Of a DNA stretch of 64,000 nucleotides, positions 10,673 through 22,489 are shown piece by piece (the first letter of the stretch is position 1; every line of letters starts with the position of its first letter). The stretch comes from Cotesia glomerata (taxonomy: Eukaryota; Arthropoda; Insecta; Hymenoptera; Braconidae), in contig NC_058160.1 in the NCBI RefSeq assembly GCF_020080835.1, forward strand, positions 20,819,152 through 20,883,151, in the 5' to 3' direction. The notes under the pieces are model-generated. The model saw only the letters and a list, made by a program, of their open reading frames with translations, ran no database searches and was not told the origin of the DNA. The position numbers and the translations under genes are program-made.

Positions 10673-11403
10673 TTTTTTTAGTGTACTATAGATGTAAATA
10701 ACCTAAGTTTTAAGGATATAAGTAAAATCAGGAAGTTATTTCAGAAAAAATAAGGCAGCGAAGATGCCTCAGGTAACTACGAATATCATTTTTCCAAAGT
10801 CATGATGTGATAAATGACCAATAGATGCATAAGGTCGATACCTACAGACTATTTGGCACTTCTCACGATGAGTGAGAAAAGCATCCAGGATCTTATAATC
10901 AGAGTGGGGGCTAAGTACTTGAAAATATCAGTTTAAAATGCGGCAGTTTTTCACTCTTCTTCAGTTAATGTCTACTCTTGGATAGTGCAATGTGTTTTTT
11001 GGTTATGTTGTGATTCACAACTCGTAAATATATCAAGTGAAAAGTTTACAACATCGCGCTTTTTTTGATGATAACTTTTCTATTTTGTGAGTTAAAAAAT
11101 CAATGCTTAATTTATCACTTAATTACTCTAGAGAAAATCCGGATTGACTCTGTAAAATAATCAGCAGTGAAAGATTGCCATAAAAAAATGCAATTTTTGT
11201 TCAAACTCCTCTCGGCATTCATAGTTAAGGTTTTATCTAATTTCCTTTAATAGTTAAATTTGATTATAAAAGATCAAGTTCACTAACTCTAGTACTCATG
11301 AAATAACTTCTTGAACCACGAACTTAATTTTGAAAAAAATGTATTTCTTGAGTCAAGAGAAGTCTGTATAGTATATGTCAGTATAGTATATTATTGTTAA
11401 CTG
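10673..11403. other. Intergenic sequence
   Basis: Unique-looking AT-rich DNA with no supported ORF. Some phrases (TTTCTTGAGTCAAGAGAAG near 11343) recall the TTCTTG/CAAGAA motifs of family C, too short to assign. Confidence 0.4.
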
Positions 11404-12947
11404 CAGTTGAAGTTCAATAATTGTTTTATCCATTAGTTTATAAAAAAAATCTACAGATGTGCAAAAATAAATTCTCTTCTCTAAAATTATTCAAAAATCG
11501 TTCCATACTGTTGTGAATTAGTTCTAGAAATGTTCAAAGTTTGTTGTAGAAATATCACAAAAGTGTTTCAAAAATGTCCTAAAATTTTTCATTTATGCAT
11601 CTTAGGATAAATCTACAACTGTGCAAACGAAATTATCTTCATTGAAATCATTCAAAAATTGTTTAAAATTATCATGAAATAGTTCTAAAAATGTTCAAAG
11701 TTTGTTGTAACAATATTACAAAACTGTGCCAAAAATACAAAACTGTCCTAAAGTTGTCCCAAGAATGTCCTAAAATTACCCCAAAAATGTCTTAAAGTTG
11801 TCCCAAAAATGTCCTAAAATTGTCCCAAAATTGTCTTAAAATTTTTAATCCATTACTTTTATGATGTATCTACAACCGTGCAAAGATCATTTGTCTTAAA
11901 ATCATTCAAAAAACGTTAAAAATTGTACTAATAATATTTAAAAAATGTCCTGAAAATATTCAAAAAATGCCCCAGAATTGTCCCAAAAATGTCATAAAAT
12001 TTTGAATCCATTAATTTTAGGAAGAATCTACAACCGTGCTAAAAACAATTGTCTTTCTTAAAATCATTTGAAAAACGTTAAAAATTGTCCTAAAAATATT
12101 TTTTAAAGGTCTTGAAAAATTTCAAAAAATGTTCTAAAAATGTTCAAAAATCGTCCCAAAATCGTTCCGAAAATGTACCAAAAATGTCCTAAAATTATCC
12201 CAAAAATGTCCTAAAATTATTCCAAAAAAGTCCCAAAAATGTCCTAAAATTGTTCCAAAAATGTCCCAAAATTTTCCTAAAAATTTGCATCCATTAATCT
12301 TACGATAAATCTATAACCGTGCAAAAATAAATTTTCTTTCTTAAAATCATTTGAAAAACGTTCAAAATTGTCTTAAAAATATTTAAAAAATGTTTTGAAA
12401 ATGCCCAAAAAATGTTCAGAAAATGTTCCAAAAATGTCCCAAAATTTTCCTAAAAATTTGCATCCATTAATCTTACGATAAATCTATAACCGTGCAAAAA
12501 TAAATTTTCTTTCTTAAAATCATTTGAAAAACGTTCAAAATTGTCTTAAAAATATTTAAAAAAAGTTCTAAAAATATTTTTGAAATGTCCAAATAATGTT
12601 CCGAAAATGTCCTAAAATTGTCCCAAAATTGTTCTTAAATTGTCCCAAAAATGGTCAGTAAATGTTTTATCCATCAATTTCTAGACAAATTCACAGCTGT
12701 GCAAAAATAAATTATTTTTTCTTAAATCATTTAATAAACGTTTAAAATTGTAGTAAAATTGTCATAAAATTGAAGAAGTTCTCAGAAAATCTTTAAAAAA
12801 ATACGTAAAATTGACGAAAAATTACTTAAATTCACTATTTTAAAACTTCTGTTTAATTCTAAGAAGTCCCAAAATTGTGTCACGTTTGGATGTCTCAAGC
12901 TTGGGATATTTTTGGAACATTTTTGGGACAATTTTTTTTTACACGGG
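11404..12947 (-). repeat. Family B minisatellite element, copy 2
   Basis: Minisatellite units GTCCCAAAAATGTCCTAAAA in the same orientation as the right arm of copy 1, with five or six higher-order units that each contain ACAACCGTGCAAAAATAAA or a variant. One unit pair near 12290-12350 and 12460-12530 is almost identical over about 90 bp, which indicates recent local duplication. The right terminus (TTTGGATGTCTCAAGCTTGG...TTTACACGGG) matches copy 1, so ACACGGG is probably the true element end. No left inverted arm is seen. Confidence 0.75.
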
Positions 12948-13398
12948 TGATCATTGAGTTTTTGAAAAATCAGTATTATGATTAAAGATAAGATTTAAAA
13001 CAATCTTAAAATAAGGAAAAAAATCATTCATAAAATTACAAACGATTCTTAATTATTTTGCAATATTTGTAGAGAAGAATTTTTGACGAATCATGAACGT
13101 GAGCTAACATGATAAGAGTATTATACGGATAAAAAGTACTATAATTTTCATTCACAAGTTTTAAAATGTGTAAATAAGAAATTGAGCTTATAATTATATT
13201 TTAGAAATAATAAAATAGATTGCATAGTTGCTTTATCTAACGTTTTTCTCTGGAATGTCCATCACTCTTCATTTGACGAAGCAAATTTCTATATAAAATA
13301 TTACATGAGAAAAGCTTTTGACCCCTTCCGCCCACACTTCCTTTTCAAGATATAGTCATGCACAGATTTTTAAACCCACTTCCCTCTCAAGATTCTCA
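12948..13398. other. Intergenic sequence
   Basis: AT-rich spacer between family B and the next TIR element. No gene is visible. Confidence 0.4.
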
Positions 13399-14429
13399 CA
13401 CGGAGAAAAATAAATAGTAAATGCAACATGATGCAGTCTTGGTAAATAAACATAACGAAATCATGTTGCACCCACATGATTTGTCATGTTTCGGCTACAT
13501 GACAATCATGTTGCGATAGCATGATAAAATCATGTGACAGTAACATAATTTGTCATGTTTCGGGTACATGACAATCATGTTGCGGTATCATGAGAAAAAT
13601 TATGTGGCAGCAACATGATTTTCATGTAGCCTTAATAGCACAAAATTAAGCTGCACCTACTAAATATTCATGCTTCAGAAACATTATTTATTATGAAGTA
13701 ATTAGGTTATTTAGGATTTATAATATTGCAGATGAAAATGAAAGTAAATTATCGAACTATACAATTTGTGAACGATATCTTTGTTTATTCAAATTATATA
13801 GAATTTTTATAGCCAATAGCTTTGGTTTGTGATAAAAGTAATTAAATTATTATTAATTGTTATTATTTTTAAATTAAGGATCTTGCTGCAATATAATTCA
13901 AGCCTTTTTTCATCGATAGACAAGGTACAATTGAAGGTAAAAGATTAAAGTTCCTTACATAATTAGCGTGACTATTTATTTTTACATTCCACGCATGATA
14001 ATGACGATCAAATGCTATCGGTGTTATACCATACATGACAAGAAAAACATCATTCGCTATTGCATAAATTTTGTAAATTTTATAAATATTGTAAATTTTG
14101 TAAATATTATAAATCCGAAAAAATCTAGTTGCTTGATAATAAGTAATTTTTCTGATCCATAAATATTTAGTTGTTGCAGCTTAATTTTATGCTATTAAGA
14201 CTACATGAAAATCATGTTGCTGCCATATGATTTTTCTCATGCTACCGCAACATGATTGTCATGTTTCCAAAACATGACAAATTATGTTGCTGTCACATGA
14301 TTTCTCATGATACCACAACATGATTGTCATGTAGCCGAAACAAGATGAATCATGTGGATGCAACCTGATTTCGTCATGTTTATTTACCAAGACGGCATCA
14401 TGTTGCATTTACTATTAATTTTTTTCGTG
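13399..14429. mobile_element. TIR foldback element of about 1 kb
   Basis: The ends are inverted copies: CACGGAGAAAAATAAATAG at the left and CTATTAATTTTTTTCGTG at the right. Subterminal arms rich in CATGTT/AACATG repeats (about 13425-13635 and 14195-14400) also pair. The interior is AT-rich. The 64-codon frame at 13968-14162 consists of repeated TAAATTTTGTAAAT-like sequence and is not convincing as a gene. CA dinucleotides flank both ends, but no longer duplication is clear. It is a non-autonomous DNA element or MITE by structure. Confidence 0.65.
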
Positions 14430-14893
14430 CACGTAATTAATGAATAACTTCTTAACAAATTAACGAAATATTAATGAATATAATATATAAATTGTATTAT
14501 TTGATTTCCAAAAAACTTTAAGTCATTCCATCTATATTCAGTCTTATTTAACAAATCAAAAAATACAAATATTGAAAATTTTTCCTACTGTTCTACTTGT
14601 TTTGAATTTAATAAGTTCTGAAATTAAAATTTTAACTTTCAATCAATAATTTGAAGGAAACGATTTGAAGCTGGGTGATGAAAATTTGATGCATTACTTC
14701 AAAATGTTATTTAAACGTCGAAATTTTTTGATAATTTTTCAATTTCAAGAAGACATTGCAGAGAAAAGTAAATTTTTCTATTTTTGATGACTCAAAATAG
14801 TTGGAGCCTCACTTTCATGTAATTACCAAATTATAATATAGAAATTTTTTTCTTGACCTTAATTGTAGCCAATAATTACATTAATTTAATTTT

Positions 14894-14907
14894 TTTTTTT
14901 TTTGCAG
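14894..14907 (+). promoter_or_regulatory. 3' splice site upstream of the ankyrin ORF
   Basis: A polypyrimidine run ends in TTTGCAG, 32 bp before the ATG at 14940. It is a strong acceptor and implies that the ankyrin gene has an upstream non-coding (or short coding) exon, with an intron covering at least the sequence after the 13.4-14.4 kb TIR element. The first exon was not located. Confidence 0.55.
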
Positions 14908-14939
14908 ATAACTGAAGCTGTGGTACTTACAATCACGAG

Positions 14940-16868
14940 ATGGTTACTTTTATAAGAATTGATGTTAGAAAAATAGAGGTTACTTACGTAAAAAAATTAT
15001 TAAAGAAAAGGCCTGACTTTAATATTAGCGATATTTTTATCCACTTAATCACATCTCCTAAGTCAAGATTAGAATCAGAGTATGAAAATACTTTACTCCA
15101 CCATGCTATCAATACAAGGAATGAAGAACTACTAGACTATTTGATTAGTTTAAACGTAGATCTAAACGTTACGACTACGTTTGAAGGAACGGCTTTGCAT
15201 CGAGCCATAGAACTAAGAAATTTTAAATTTATTCGAAAATTAATTAAGGCTGGTGCTGATGTCAATGTCCGAATGCCTTGTGTTTTTTTGACGCCACTTG
15301 TATTAGCTACAATTTTCAATAATTTAAAAATAGCTGAATATTTAATTAAAAATGGAGCTGATATTCATGCTGTGACTAACTTTGACCAATGTAGCCATAC
15401 TGCATTAGTTATTGCTACTTATAGCGGATTTTACAATATTGCAGATGTGTTGTTGAAGAATGGTGCTATTCCTTGTGGTGAAATTAATTTGTCAAATTTA
15501 AATATTGAAAATGTAAAGAAAATATTAAGAGCTACACCCAACATTAACATTAATACCATTTTTATCTGCAGAGAATCTGAATATTACGATCCAACTACTC
15601 TAACTCATCTCGCCGTTCAATCAAAAAATCAAGAACTATTAGATTACTTGATTGATGCAGATGCGGATATAAACATTAATATCCCGAGGCATGGAACTGT
15701 TTTGCATGTAGCTGCAAAAATGGGAGATTTAGATTTAGTAGAAAAATTATGTGAGTCTGGCGCTGACGTTAATGTACAGATTCCCGAGTGGAATAGGACA
15801 CCATTGATTGAAGCTGTGACTGGAGGCTTTTTCGAAGTAGCCGAATATTTGATTGAAAATAACGCTGATGTTAATGCTACAAGCTTTATATCGTTGCTGC
15901 ACAATTATGATGGAGATAGTGGAACTGCATTGCTTGTTGCTGTTATAAAAGGATTCAGAGGTATTGTAGAGTTGCTGTTAAAAAATAATGCTGATCCTAA
16001 TGCCGAGTCAAAATTCGGATGGACCCCTGTCTTACGTGCATGTATCGGCAAAGATTTAGACTTAATATACAGGTTAATGTTGTACGGTGGTATCTTCGAT
16101 GATAGAGCATTGCGCAAAGCTGTAATAAATAAGAATATTAAAGTATTAAGGTATTTGTTATTTTTAGATATAGATACAATTAATAGTTACTTAATGTCTA
16201 AAAAGTCTAAGAGTCCTATTCTTCATTATATTTTCAAAGAACAATCGATAAGAATTTACGTCGGATCAGACTATCAAAGACACATTTCATTTTTACTAGA
16301 AGCTGGTGCTGATGTAAACAGTGTAAATTATAAAAATGAACTAGCTGTGGAAATTACCGATGACTCTGTCTATTTAGATTATATTAAAAGTCATATTGTT
16401 AGACTTAAGCAAGCTGATATGTATGTTTGTCAAAAAAATCTAGAAGCTGTTAAAAATAGATTCGATAATTTTCATACTGAATGTCTCCGTGAAGTTCAAA
16501 AATTGAAAAACGATAAAATAGGTTCAAGTAATTTATCATTTTATACACTTTTACATAAAAGTTCGCATTTTTGTTGGATTCGCTTGAAGAATTTTCATAT
16601 TGATACCATTTCGTGTGGAAAAAAATTATTTGATGAGTATCCTAATTATGCTGGTATGATTTTTTTTAAACTATATCGAATTCAACGTAGAATTGATTTG
16701 ATGAAAGTGGTTAAAGAATTTATAGATTATATTTTTAACTATCGTCTACAACTACCGTATACTTTTATTAGAGAGTTATATTTCTACTTAACAAACGATG
16801 ATTTGGTACAATTGTTACCAGATGTACATCTTTTCAAGTATTTATATAAACCAAATAACTATAAGTAG
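14940..16868 (+). CDS. Ankyrin-repeat protein with PRANC/F-box-like C-terminus
   Basis: An intact 642-residue ORF. About eleven ankyrin repeats are visible. Block one is at residues 49-180 (e.g. TALHRAIELRNFKFIRKLI, GADVNV), block two at 217-390 (TVLHVAAKMGDLDLVEKL, GADVNV), and a last degenerate repeat is near 446-470 (LLEAGADVNS). There is no signal peptide or membrane segment. The C-terminal 80 residues end in LQLPYTFIRELYFYLTNDDL (603-622), resembling the PRANC/F-box-like tail (LP..I...YL...DL). In poxviruses that tail recruits SCF ubiquitin ligase. In wasps and Wolbachia, ankyrin-PRANC proteins are thought to act in the cytoplasm as target adaptors. Blocks one and two are an internal duplication. 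The chosen ATG is the first one after a strong acceptor. Known: the family's occurrence in parasitoid wasps. Inferred: substrate-adaptor role. An alternative is a generic ankyrin protein with a chance F-box-like end. Confidence 0.85.
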   Translation: MVTFIRIDVRKIEVTYVKKLLKKRPDFNISDIFIHLITSPKSRLESEYENTLLHHAINTRNEELLDYLISLNVDLNVTTTFEGTALHRAIELRNFKFIRKLIKAGADVNVRMPCVFLTPLVLATIFNNLKIAEYLIKNGADIHAVTNFDQCSHTALVIATYSGFYNIADVLLKNGAIPCGEINLSNLNIENVKKILRATPNININTIFICRESEYYDPTTLTHLAVQSKNQELLDYLIDADADININIPRHGTVLHVAAKMGDLDLVEKLCESGADVNVQIPEWNRTPLIEAVTGGFFEVAEYLIENNADVNATSFISLLHNYDGDSGTALLVAVIKGFRGIVELLLKNNADPNAESKFGWTPVLRACIGKDLDLIYRLMLYGGIFDDRALRKAVINKNIKVLRYLLFLDIDTINSYLMSKKSKSPILHYIFKEQSIRIYVGSDYQRHISFLLEAGADVNSVNYKNELAVEITDDSVYLDYIKSHIVRLKQADMYVCQKNLEAVKNRFDNFHTECLREVQKLKNDKIGSSNLSFYTLLHKSSHFCWIRLKNFHIDTISCGKKLFDEYPNYAGMIFFKLYRIQRRIDLMKVVKEFIDYIFNYRLQLPYTFIRELYFYLTNDDLVQLLPDVHLFKYLYKPNNYK

Positions 16869-16954
16869 TTACATAAACCGAACTTAGGGTTAAGTTTATA
16901 TTTTATGTTATCATATGGTTCCCATTTTTGTTGAATTCTTGTTTTGTACATTAG

Positions 16955-17033
16955 TTTTGCGGCTGCAGCCGTCTGAGACCTTCTATAACTGGACCAGTAT
17001 TCACCTGTAGCCTATCTCAGCACAGTGACCTTA
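16955..17033 (-). mobile_element. Older SINE, 3' portion (split)
   Basis: GCGGCTGCAGCCG...CAGCACAGTGACC resembles the body of the intact SINE at 18.4-18.9 kb (GCGGCTGTGGCCG...GGCACAGTGACC). The copy stops at 17033, where a TIR element begins, and resumes at 19580. It starts about 90 bp after the ankyrin stop codon, so it may lie in that gene's 3' UTR. No AATAAA is seen between the stop and this point. Confidence 0.6.
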
Positions 17034-17620
17034 CACGGAGAAAATTAAATGATAGGGGTTATCATACTATAATATTAAAACATTTTTCAATGCAAAGATG
17101 GTTAGTGCTATTATTTTTTTATGATAACAATTACCATTTTTTATAGTAACAGTTACAATCAGGATGATAACAGTCACTATCAGGATGGTTATATTTACTA
17201 TCAGGATAGTAATATTTACTATCAAGGATAGTAATTAATATTATTAAATTCTATAATAAAATTGATCGAAAATTCAATAATTTTCAAGTACACGCAAATA
17301 AAATTATAGGCACTTTTCCTATTCATTACGGGAATAGTTCTCATAATCATATAGAAATTTTTCCTATACTATATGTTTACTGGCATTGCAAAGGTCTTGA
17401 CTTGAATTTGTGTCTTTTCAAGGTTTTATATCATTCTCACCTACAGTCAATTTATTATGATGGGTATTTAGTCTGCATTCGAAAATGCTCTATCTCTAGA
17501 TACATAATTATGAAATGACCTTGTATCTTATGAACCAATGACATTTTTAAAGATATAAGCTCATCCCGATGTTATACTTATCGAGACCTTTCATTTGAGT
17601 ACCCACATCAATTTTTCATA

Positions 17621-18276
<656 letters not shown>

Positions 18277-18361
18277 TTTATATATATGTATATATGAAAA
18301 ATATATCAAAATGTATGTGGGTACTTGAATGAAAGCTCTTGATGAGTGTACCATTGGGATG

Positions 18362-18366
<5 letters not shown>

Positions 18367-18392
<26 letters not shown>

Positions 18393-18931
18393 GGGCGAGA
18401 GGACGGAAATTTTCATAAGACAACGGCTAGATGTTGATGATGTTGGTTGCCGGTAGTTTGAGATTTTACTCACTAAAACTCTCCCCTCTCTTGTACCTGA
18501 TACTGCAGGACCGCGTTAGCATTACTTCGCAGTACCAGGCCCCCTCCAAGCTACTCCTGTAGTTATTTCCTCCTGTAGCTATTCCTCCTATATAATCCTC
18601 CGCTTTTTTCTCTTTCCTCTTCTCCAGCAGGACCTCACGCTTCAGCCTTCAAGGTCTCGACATATGGGATTTTTTACGACCCTCCTACTATTCCCTCCGT
18701 TCTGCGGCTGTGGCCGACTTACAGTCTGTACCCGCATTTGCCTGTGCCCCACCCATTAGTACAGGGGCACAGTGACCGAGGAAACCACAGAGACCTGGTC
18801 AAGGTACAGTCACCAAGGAAGCAAGCCCCGGAAATCGCAGAAAAATTGCGACTGCCAGGGCTCGAACCCATGCCTGAGCGACTGCTGTACGGCAGTTTAA
18901 GACTTAAACCGCTCGGCCTCGCAGTCGCCTA
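18367..18931 (-). mobile_element. Intact tRNA-derived SINE, 565 bp, 15-bp target duplication
   Basis: On the minus strand it begins with a tRNA-like head. The GCGACTG and CAGTCGC acceptor strands pair fully, the A-box region reads GAGGCCGAGCGG and the B box GGTTCGAGCCC, resembling a long-variable-arm (Leu or Ser) tRNA. The body continues to a 3' segment containing GAAGTAATGCTAACGCGGT (complement at 18510-18528), identical to the 3' UTR motif of the R1-type LINEs here. It ends in a poly(A) seen as poly(T) from 18367. CATTGGGATGAGCTT is duplicated perfectly at 18352-18366 and 18932-18946. That proves a target-primed insertion and suggests recent activity. Confidence 0.88.
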
Positions 18932-19579
18932 CATTGGGATGAGCTTATATCTTTAAAAATGTCAATAGTTAAGCAAGTACAGTGCAATTTAACAAAAGTC
19001 ATTGTTTAATAAAGCAAAATTTTATTTATTCATAGTTCACAAGTCACGGCTCCTATAAATTATGGAAACAATTCCTGTAAATAGAGGAATTACACCATTA
19101 ATTCGTATGGGAACTATTTCCATAATTATTGGAAACGATCTCATAGATTCTGGAAACACTTGCTAATATTATGGGCGTCATTCCCATAATCATAGTACTC
19201 GTTTCTACAATCAGTATAGGAAATAATCCCATAAATTCATATGAATAATACCTATATTTTTCTTTCAGTATATATTTACGTTTTTGACCATGGTTTTTAA
19301 ACGCTGATGTTTAAATTCTACTTAGTACCTTAGATAGTAGCTGTTATAATTCCTGATGGTAACTGTTACCATCAAAAATTATAAATATAACCATTTAGGA
19401 TGATAATAGTAATTATCTCTAGCTAATATACATGATTGTAACAGTTATTATAAATATGGTAAATGCTACCATCTAGATGATTTCTACAATCATCTAGATA
19501 GTATTCACTACCATCGGGTTGATGGTAAAATTTTTTACCATCACTATATGGTAACTGCTATCATTTAATTTTCTCCGTG

Positions 19580-19735
19580 TAGAAAAACTGCAGAAAACCA
19601 GGTGGATACAGCTAGTTACTGGTCAAAGCGCTGCAATCGCCGAAAAAACAGCTTCTCGGAGATTTGAACTCATGGTTGTTGACTAGTTGTATGGGCAACC
19701 TAAATATTTAGACCGCATGGACAGTAAGTCCGACT
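19580..19735 (-). mobile_element. Older SINE, tRNA-like head portion (split)
   Basis: Continues the SINE interrupted at 17033. AACTGCAGAAAACCAGGTGG parallels AACCACAGAGACCTGGTC of the younger copy, and a degenerate B box (GAGTTCAAATCTCC on the minus strand) is followed by a Leu/Ser-like head. It is more diverged than the copy at 18.4-18.9 kb, so it is older, and it predates the TIR element sitting inside it. Confidence 0.55.
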
Positions 19736-20395
19736 ACTTTGAAACAATCATTTTTCTGTATAAAAAACGATAATTATTACAAAAAATTCTTTTAAAAAAA
19801 AATTAACATTATAATCAGATTCATATGTTTAGTAATTTGAACTTGTAACTTTTAAATTTAAAAATCAAATCAAATATATTTTAAACAAAAATTCTGTCAG
19901 TTATTATTTCATATATCTATCATTAATTCTTAATTTTCCAATGCCTAAACAAAGATTAAAATAAGGCAATTTTAGATCGATCTAATTATACTTTTAATTT
20001 TACGCAAATAAGAAAAAATTTGAATTATTCGAACTGTCTAAGGTTATTCTTTTTAATAACATAAATATTGCTTAAGGAAATCCAAGTACCCTGCTAGTGT
20101 AAAGAATGTCTAAAAAAAAAGAATGCGTAGAAATACTTTTGTTATGCATCTTAAAATTAATTTTTAAATTAATTAATAACATTTTTGAGGAAATTTCCGA
20201 AAAATTTACGCATTAAATAATTATTAACATTTAATAATTTAATTTAATTTAATAAAAAAATTTTTTTTTTCTAACTTTTCTTACAGTAATTTTTATCGTC
20301 ATTGTGCATCGTAATAAATTTTTTTTCACATCTACGATTACTTTTTCTAAACTTTTAAGTTCTCGCTTTACAAATGAATGATTAAAAAAAAAAAA
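19736..20395. other. Intergenic sequence
   Basis: AT-rich with long T and A runs. No gene or repeat boundary is recognised. Confidence 0.4.
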
Positions 20396-20560
20396 AAATC
20401 GGAGAGTCATTGGTTCCATGCCAGTTTTCGAAAATCAAGTTCTAACCTGATCTTCACATTTTTAAGGTCCTAGGAACTAGTTCTTAATATTCCTACGAGG
20501 ATATCTGTCGGCGTGTGTGTATGTGAGTATAAACCTCTAATGTGTCGAAGAAAAATCTTA
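20396..20560 (-). repeat. Diverged family A fragment
   Basis: AGTCATTGGTTCCATGCC, TTTTCGAAAATCAAGTTC, TTTAAGGTCCTAGGA, GTGTGTGTATGTGAGTAT and AAACCTCTAA follow the order of the family A right end in minus orientation, with many substitutions. It is older than the other copies. Confidence 0.5.
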
Positions 20561-20561
20561 T

Positions 20562-22470
20562 ACAGAAAGAAAAATTTCTAGACTGGAGAACAAAATTCTT
20601 GGCTCAAGAAAATTTTCAGGTGCCTGAAGGAAGACTGAAGTTGTGTTGCCCGAAATAAAAATTTTTCTTGAAATTCTATTCTTGGTGGAAGTAATTTTTT
20701 CTTAATTCAAATTATCATAAATACTTGATGCAATAAATTTTTAAATTTGATCAAGATTTTTAGATACTTTAGGGAAGCAGTGCCACCTACTTCAGCTGAG
20801 AAAAAAATTTTCTCACCTTGAGAAAATTTTTCTCTTGAATATTTGATACCCATTTTATATTATTTTAGCGTGCAATTATACATATTGAATGAAAAAAAAT
20901 GATTCAACATTATTTGATCTTCCCATTTGATATGTTAATCAATAAAAATATTAATGAAAATTTACTTCTATCTTTATATTTAATTTTTTGGAGCAAGAGG
21001 CTGAATTTTCTCAAAACAAGAAGATTTTCTTGACTTAAATAAATTTTCTTGGATCAAGATACATAATTCTTAAAACAAGAGAGTTAATGTTGTTGGAATA
21101 AGTGAAATTTCTTGTGTCAAAAAGAAAATTTTTTTTTCGCTCAAGGAAATAATTAGAAAGAAAAATATTTTCTTGGCTCAAGTGAACCTTTTTTTCTGTG
21201 TAAATTAACCATTCTAAAAAAATGTCTTTTTCAAATAACTTCGAAATTTATTCTCGGATAATTTTTGATGTCATAATTTAACTATCAATGCTCAGAAAAC
21301 TGTGTCAGAGGCCGCCAATTTCTTCAAAATCATTTAGGGGGCTTGTGAGATATTTAATTTAAAAAGTAAGATCTTCAGGCCTACAAGATCAGTCAACTTG
21401 AAAAAATTTTTCCGAATCCCTAAACCAAGAGAGAGAGTGCAAAAAAATTACGAATGTTCTTTTTCGTGCTATTGCTTGGAATTGCGTGAGAACTATGTCT
21501 AAAAAATTTTTCACCGGGAGATCCAAAAATTAGAATCTTCTCAAGGGAACTCTTTTTTTTATCTTGATATTATTTTTACTCGAGCGAAACCCGTCAAAAA
21601 TTACTACAAAATTAAAAAATTTTTTCTCCTACCGACGCCGAAAGTTCGGTTTTCCTCCAGCTGTACAGGGAAAAAAGTCTCACTTTTCCTCCCTGCACGG
21701 AGAGAAAAAAATAGAACGTATTCCGTCGTATTTTAGCATCAGCGTGGCCGTGTGACAAAAGTCGCGCGGAACCTTATTTTCAACATTAAATAAAATAGTA
21801 CATTTCTTCCCGATTATTTTCTTGGGCGAAAAAATTATTTTTTGACACAAAAAATTTCACTTATTTAAATTAAATTAATTCTCTTGCTTTAAGAAATACG
21901 TATCTTGATCCAAGAAAATTTATTCAAGTTAAGAAAATTTTGTTGTTTTTTTTTTAAAAAATTCAGCCGCTTGCTCCAAAAAATTTAATTCTTGATAGAA
22001 GTAAATTTTCTTGTCTTGAGAAAATTTCTCTCTTGCTCCAAAAAATTAAATATTTCGATATAAGTAAATTTTCATTAATATTTTTATTGATTAACATGTC
22101 AAATGGAAAGATCAAATAATATTAAATCATTTTTTTTTTTATTCAATATGTATAATCGCACGCTAAAATAATATAAAATGTGTATCAAATATTTAAGAGA
22201 AAAATTTTCTCAATGTGAGAAAATTTTTTTCTCAGCTGAAGTAGGTGGCGCTGCTTCCCTAAAGTATCTAAAAATATTGATAAAATATAAAAATTTATTG
22301 TATCAAGTATTTATGATAATTTGAATTAAGAAAGAATTATTTCCACCTAGAATAGAATTTAGAGAAAAATTTTTACTTCGGCCAACACAACTTCAGTCTT
22401 CCTTCAGGCACCCGACAAATTTTCTTGAGCCAAGAATTTTGTTCTCCAGTCAAAAAATTTTTCTAATTAC
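20562..22470. mobile_element. Family C foldback element
   Basis: Two long inverted arms of about 650 bp. The left arm (20562-21203) starts TACAGAAAGAAAAATTTCTA and ends AACCTTTTTTTCTGTGTA. The right arm (about 21780-22470) carries the same blocks inverted, such as TTAGGGAAGCAGTGCCACCT (20770) against AGGTGGCGCTGCTTCCCTAA (22243). TTCTTGGCTCAAG and CAAGAAAAT motifs recur. The middle (21204-21780) is unrelated, includes a short GC-rich stretch near 21640-21740, and has no supported gene. A second copy of one arm lies at 40.4-41.1 kb. Confidence 0.7.
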
Positions 22471-22489
22471 ATTTCAACACTCTAATTAA

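Noticed and set aside
13968..14162. 64-codon frame inside the TIR element
   Set aside because: Made largely of repeated TAAATTTTGTAAATAT-like sequence; no transposase motif.
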